From: Tubiluchus corallicola
Lineage: Eukaryota > Priapulida > Priapulimorpha > Priapulimorphida > Tubiluchidae
Reading direction: 5' to 3'
Length of the DNA stretch: 64,000 bases
NCBI GenBank assembly: GCA_030141605.1
Contig: JAQGDQ010001031.1
Location: forward strand, 1 to 64,000
The notes below the pieces were generated by a model. That model had not been told where the DNA came from. It searched no databases and was given only the letters and a program-made list of their open reading frames with translations. Shown here in pieces: positions 58,046-64,000 of the stretch. Made by a program: the position numbers and the translations under genes. Position 1 is the first letter of the stretch. Every line of letters starts with the position of its first letter.

Positions 58046-58514
58046 TAAATACGATTTTTTGATTTGCTTTAACTTATGAAAAATTTGAAATATGAGCTGT
58101 ACACAAAGTCGCACCTTGCACCCTAAGCACAAGAGTCACCTGCAATAATTGATTATAATCTCTGTTAATTCTCGTCTGAGAAATAAGTCTTAATGGTGTA
58201 GCGCCACCTAACAAAGAAACTGGTGAGTTGCTGTTGCTTGCTATTGAGAAAAACTTTTTTTAATGTATAAAAAGGCGACAATTTTTTTCCTTGCGGAATG
58301 ATGCATATAAAAGTATAAAGCTTGCAGAGAGAACAACAATAGCAAAAGTGACAACATTAGTGTCATCATCACCATCAGTATAGCAGCAGCAGTAGTGATA
58401 ACAACAGCAGCAATGATAGCAATAGTGATAAGTAGAAGGTGAAGCAGCTGCAGCGACAGTGACCACGACCATATAGTTGTTGCAAAATTATTTATTATAT
58501 ATCGAACATGCCAG
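58046..58514. other. No gene seen
   Basis: Contains a GCAGCAGCAGTAGTGATAAC-type imprecise trinucleotide stretch at 58380-58460. Opposed frames here are low complexity. Confidence 0.35.
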
Positions 58515-59060
58515 TTCAAATTTTGGTGATTACCCAGAAAATCTCACGTGCTGCTAGGATTGCTCTGAAATTTGCTGAACCTTCAAAAAGAGGGATTATT
58601 ATTATCAGCTTATCAATCGTTATGAAATTCCAGACACAATTATTGTGGATTAAAATCTTTATTTGTCGGCAGGGAGTAACCTACCACTAAGGCAAACACT
58701 TCAAAAAGATTCATTTTTATTATCAGCTTATCAATCGTTATTAAATTCCAGACACAATTTTTGGGATTAAAATCCTTCTTTGTCGGCAGGGAGTAACCAA
58801 CCACTCAGGTAAATACTTCAAAAGGGTTATAAATAAGCTGCTCTTTTGTGTGCAGAGAGAGCGCATCTCAAGATGTCTGCAATTTAATGTTTTGCAGAAT
58901 TTGCCGCAAGGATTATAAATGTTAAAAGTCGGTGTTATTATTTTCGCATCGTTTCAGTCATTTTTAAATTTCAGATAAAATTGCTGAAAGCTATCATCTT
59001 TCTTTGTGTGCAGGACGTGAACTGAATCTCAGGAGAAATATTTTAGAAGATTTTAATAAC
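58515..59060 (+). repeat. Modular repeat D, head plus two units and tail
   Basis: Head (GGTGATTACCCAGAAAATCT ... CTGAACCTTCAAAAAG), units with CAGCTTATCAATCGTTAT at 58605 and 58725, then a tail (GTGTGCAGAGAGAGCGCATC) as in the 37.9-kb copy. Confidence 0.85.
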
Positions 59061-60004
59061 CATCGGGGATTATAAATTTCAAATTGTTGAAGACTAAAGC
59101 TTTCGTTATCCGTAGATTGTAAGCTCTATCCGTAGCAACTCATATAGTAATAGTAGTTGTAGTGGTTTATTAACCTAAAATTAATATTTATGATATTAAT
59201 ATTTAATATCTTCGACAGGAATGGCCGAATTGAAATATTTCATTGTCAAAAATTTTGCCCTTTTTAGAAAACAGCAAAATTATACGAAGGTGAAAAAATT
59301 TCACAATAACAAACTTTCAATGTGAAAAAAAGGTACGATAATGACTAAACTGAAACTAGAAGATGATTCAGCAATGTAGACAGAGACAATGAAAATGAGC
59401 TTAAAGAATTTTTCAAAACTGTAACACTTTTTTATGGTACTAGTGTGATTTCTTATTCATAAACTCTCGAAATATTCTAACAAATTTCAGTTTGGATTTT
59501 TCCGCAATTACAGAGTCTCTTATACATCAAAAGATTTATAATTAAGCTTCTCTTTTGTGTCAGAGCAGCACCTCTCAAATGGTTCGCTTTTTTGTGTTTT
59601 GCGTTTTCAAAATAATTTTGTCAAATGTTAGCATACCAACTTTGTGGTCGTAGAACAGGTCTAAGCAGGCTAACCTTACACGCCAAGCTTTAAAAAAAAC
59701 GATATGAAAAGTTTTCAAACAGCATAGATTTTAATGATTTGTAGATTGAAGAAATAAAAGTTTTTCCCAAAAAATATATAAAAAAATCAGAAGAAAATCT
59801 ATTGTCAGATATTGCTGATATTTAGTTAATAAAATATCTCTTTTTTCTTAAGGTTTGTAATGACTCTGCACTAAACTAGTACAGCTAATAACTTCGCTAA
59901 ACGAATCAGTTTTGCGTAATCCTGCGCAATTTTTTGCGGGCGTTCTTAATGGAAAATTTCTAGTGAGTGTGAATGCTGGGTGGAGCTAAACAGTTGCTAA
60001 ATGT
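59061..60004. other. No gene seen
   Basis: AT-rich spacer leading to segmental duplication G; no coding motif. Confidence 0.35.
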
Positions 60005-63000
60005 TGTGGGCGGAGTTAAAAAGCTGTCATGGTGATCAACTCCAACACGTCAGTTTATAGGCGTAACTTTTAGATGCCTGAAGAAGTGACAACTCAAGCA
60101 AATCATTTGCTTTGCAGTCTTGCTATAAGCGTGAACAGTGCTCCAGGAAAAAACAGAACACTTTTTATTGAAGTGTAATATTGATTTTGAGGGCAAAATG
60201 TGTGATTTTGTTAAAAAAGTGAAAATTTTGTTTTCTGTACGAAACAATTTATTCTTTGCACTTAACCACAGAAGTGATCACGCTCTAGTCTTCTATTTTG
60301 TCTAATAAATGGATTGTGGCTGCAATGTGATTTAAAAATGGAATGGGGGCAGCTATCAGCAAGCTAATTCTATCTTTATAACTGTCCTGCATATGTTTTA
60401 TGGTAAGTGTTTATCTTATGAGCAATCATTTTAAATCACTTACATTATTTTGTATAAATGGGTCTTGTAGTAGTGTGATCTATCATGCCACAATAATGTT
60501 GTTTAGTAGTTTAGGTGACTACAGTTTATAAGTTTTTAAGGCACTGTCATATCGCCCAAATTAGAATTATTGCTAAAAGCAGGACTGCAGTATAAAAATT
60601 CCTCCTTTATCTGCACACTGACTGCACACACAAAGAAAAGTTGAAACATACAAAGAAAAACAACTTTAAAAAACTAATGAAAAATTTCGTGAAATATTTC
60701 AATTTGGGAGTTAGCAAAAAGCGATATTTTTATCTACTACAGCAAACCACAGTCAAGGAAGAAGCAACAGAAAAAAGAGCCAAACTGCAAACTTACTGAA
60801 AAGTTAGAAAGAGCTTCGGGCGAATTTTCTCATTATGCGCATCATTTTGCAGCATCTATCTGCGCCAGTAAGTGGCGTACTCTACAGGCGTTATTTTGTA
60901 ACTTCGTTATTTCGAAACACGGCACAACCAGCAAAGCAGGTTGCAAATTATACAATGAATGGGAATATAAGATAATTTGAGGCTTCGTACGGAACAAAAA
61001 ATAGGAGACTGTATGAACATTGTTAATTAGTTAGTTAGCTAAGCTAGTCAGTTAGTTAGTCATTTAGTTTTAGCTTTGGTCAGTCATTTAGTTTTAGTTT
61101 CAGTATGACAGACTTGGTGGCATGGCAAGTTTGGTAGTATGGCGGGTATGAAAGGTGTAGCATGTTTGTCAGTATGGCTGGTATGGAAGGTTCAGCATAT
61201 TTGTCAGTATGGCAGGTATGGAAGGTTTAGCATATTTGTAAGTATGGGGGTATGGAAGGTTTAGCATGTTTGGCAGTATGGAAGGTATAGCATGTTTGGC
61301 AGTATGGCGGGAATGGAAGGTTTAGCATGTTTTTCAGTATGGCGGGTATGGAAGGTTTAGCATGTTTGGCAGTATGGCGGGTATTGAAGGTTTAGCATGT
61401 TTGGCAGTATGGCGGGTATGGAAGGTTCAGCATGCTTGGCAGTATGGCAGGTTTGGCAGATTGGCAGACCTATCTTACAACAGTATTTCTGAAAAGTATA
61501 GTTATTGATCTTGATGTGCATATCCCTTCTATGTAGAAAAGTCTCAATAAGACCCAGAATTCTTGATATTGTCATTGACATTGCCATGTGTGGCGTACCA
61601 GTTTTTTAGAGTTTTTGTGAAGTCTTGCTTATGACAACATCAATAACTTGAGGAATACTGGTTGCTTATCCATTAATTGCTAAATCTGAATCAGCCTTGA
61701 ATATCTTGTGATCAGATGCAATTTCATTTTGTCTGAAAATGTGTGCTTACGATGATCAAACCTTTGTATTGTGCAGAAACTGTAGCATGAAGATTAAGAT
61801 GAAGGACAGTATTTCTACTCTTGTAGTTCCAACTGGTCTTGAAGACTTGAAGCTTCTGCCGATGTCCAGCATGGACAGTGTTGACCAAATCCTTACCATT
61901 GCCAATTCACTGCACTTAAACGCAGAATTTACCACTGAGATACAAGGAAAGAAAAATGGGACTGGTTTCTGGACTTGTGGTTCCAACTGCTATTGAAAAC
62001 TTGTAGCTTGTCCATGGGCAGTGTTGACCACAACCTTACCATTACAAATTCACTGGCCTCAAACGCGGAATTCACCATTGAGATTAAAATGAGGAAAATT
62101 GTGAATTCTGGACGTAAAGATTAAAATTGAAGTCTGTCAGCAGTCTTGTTGTGGCAAGAGAACAGATTCTGGCCTTGGTCTTAATTTGGGAAGCTAAATT
62201 TTTCCTTAGTGTCGGTGTAATCTTCACACTAAATTGTTCATATTAATATTATTTTTACAAGAGATTGACCAAAAGATCTTGCAGGTTTCTTAAAATTATT
62301 TGCGGAACTTTTTGTAGCAATTAAGTGTCTAATAGATTAAATTAGTTAATGAAATTGGCTTATGATGAACAAAACTTGTTTTAAGAGAAAACATTAAGCA
62401 ATTCGTGCATGCTCCCATGTATATGTGAGGTGACTGATTTTGATCTTCACTCACAAAAACTGTTTTTCTGAAAACAGACTGTTCAGTGATTTTTTTTTAA
62501 ATATATTTTCAAAAAACCATGTGACAATTCCCCCCAAAAATATGGCATTAAATTTAACATTGAGATCAACTAAAGCAATGAATCCAAAGGATTCAAGCCT
62601 TTCACAAATTCACAATAGGCAGACAACGTTTTTTAAATTATTACTTCAAATAATATTAAGTAGATTAGAGAACAATATTTGACAACATAATTAATGACCG
62701 TCAAAATATTATCACACCCGCACAGACATTATAATGATAGCAGTTGAAGTGTTTTTAATGTTGAAAAAGATTTTATTCTTTAAATTGCCTATTTGTTTAT
62801 TAACAGGTTATTATCAGTGGAGTTTCAAAAAGTTCATATGGCTAAAAGTCACTTTAAAACCTGAATCATTTCACATATTCTGCCTACTGTGTCTCACTAC
62901 AACGTTGGAAACGTCTAGGAAGCCACAATTACGACAAAATTCGTCTTTTTCTTCCAACAGCTCCATGAATCATGTGCAATGTTGCAAAGAATCAGCTGAC

Positions 63001-64000
63001 TCCCAAATATCACAGACTTGGTGAGATTGATGACTATGTTGAGTATGTATACAGCACATTGAAGTCAATTAAAGAGATGCATTAACTGATATGTCAATTT
63101 GCCATAAAGGAAGCTGGAATTGATAGCAAAATATTTCATGTAGAAGCAGCTCTTAGAAAATTGATGGTAGCCATAACTTACAGTTCTGTTCCTTGGAACT
63201 TAATATGCGATGTCACAAATTATGCCAGAATTATCCTGATATGCCAAGAGAATGAGCAAAAGTCCAAAACTGTTTGAAATGGACTGAATCTGCGTTTGTT
63301 CGTCTTGAGAACAAATAATCATTGTGGAGTGTCGCTAATCTAAAAAAGATTACTGATGATTATGATTAATAATTAATTGATTTTAAAGGGCTTGCAAGAA
63401 ACACTGCGTTACACTATTGCTTCAGTGAATAGTTTATTTTACATTGCGAGATTGAGTGAAACATCTGTAAGTATGTGTAAATGTGAAAGCTTGTAATGGC
63501 AATCATTTTTGATTTTGTATGGGACTTTGTGCTTTGCATAATAACACATTACAAATTTGTTGTTCAGCATTGTACAAAAAGTATGTGTTGTATATCTTCA
63601 AACTGCCATCACTACACTGGCATGATAGACACGTAATTGTTTGATGAACATAATAAATTGTTTTGTACTATTACTCATTGTTTCTGTATAGTGGATCGTA
63701 AATAAAGAAAGTTGCCTTGAATCTTCCACTTTTGGAACTCTACAATCAGCAATCTCCTAGTCAAAAAAGACCTTCTTTCAAAATGTAGTCTGTAGATGTA
63801 TGTAGCAGACCTTTAGCTAACTTAGGCTCATGTAGTCGAGCATACATCCTTGATCAATAGACTTTTCCATCGTGTTACTTTTCCTGTTGTTAACCTAGGC
63901 GGTGGTCCTACAGAAAATAGTAAATAAGTTAAAATGTAAAGCTTATATTATTATAATTAAGCAAAAAAATAATATAATAAACATGTAATGATCATCATGG
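60005..64000. repeat. Segmental duplication G, right copy (runs off the window)
   Basis: Counterpart of 45590-49390. It has its own internal duplication of about 150-190 bp near 61830-62090, where the GTTCCAACTG ... CACTGAGAT block appears twice, once in the left copy. The frames at 61739-61996 and 62734-63024 lie in it; the second parallels 48199-48399 (LKVTLKPESFHIFC, CKESADSQISQTW) but neither is recognised. Confidence 0.9.
61085..61465. repeat. 35-bp minisatellite (right copy of duplication G)
   Basis: GGCAGTATGGCGGGTATGGA plus AGGTTTAGCATGTTT repeats about 9 times with few changes. It is far more regular than the equivalent array at 46560-47005. Confidence 0.9.

Overview
The window looks like AT-rich nuclear DNA from an invertebrate animal; I cannot fix the phylum. 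The evidence is non-LTR retrotransposons with PHD-finger and endonuclease domains, a Penelope-like element, exon-like coding blocks flanked by GT/AG splice signals, abundant satellites, and animal Golgi-type glycan-modifying enzymes. Nothing bacterial (operons, ribosome binding sites, CRISPR) is visible. Sequence homologies are called by eye from motif memory, with no database search.

Layout. 1-4.5 kb: two minus-strand non-LTR elements. The first has an uninterrupted ORF running off the left edge (PHD finger, endonuclease, linker toward the RT). The second is decayed but keeps ORF1 (coiled coil, zinc knuckles), PHD and endonuclease pieces and a tandem 5' region. 5-24 kb: pieces of carbohydrate-active genes: a GT31-like terminal exon, a two-exon carbohydrate sulfotransferase (minus), a frameshifted GT8 glucoside-xylosyltransferase-like gene whose 3' end is cut by a LINE, a GT11 fucosyltransferase-like gene with one in-frame TGA, an unassigned 35-codon exon, and a GT92-like exon. 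A Penelope-like remnant (8.7-9.6 kb) and LINE or gag fragments lie between them. 24-33 kb: LINE 3' fragments, a duplicated 620-bp block, and a 2.6-kb structure with 310-bp inverted arms.

34-40 kb and scattered points to 59 kb: a modular repeat family with a head of about 75 bp, a variable number of 118-bp units and shared tail modules. Each full unit carries an acceptor-like and a donor-like site around a 19-nt cassette. 40.4-43 kb: two copies of a GC-richer dispersed repeat around a CA-rich array with a 594-bp higher-order period. 45.6-49.4 kb and 60.0-64.0 kb: two copies of a segmental duplication about 14.5 kb apart, the second leaving the window. 49.7-58 kb: several minisatellites, a CT-rich tract, and a 2.2-kb satellite of 29-bp monomers with a 13-monomer (377-bp) higher-order repeat. 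An inverted relative of that satellite lies at 35.4-36.0 kb.

How it fits together. The probable host genes all modify glycans (galactosyl, xylosyl and fucosyl transfer, sulfation), but most are broken or partial and they point both ways, so this is not an operon. It may be a locus where lineage-specific glycan genes arise and decay, or a chance sample. The right half is repeat-dominated and I find no convincing host gene there.
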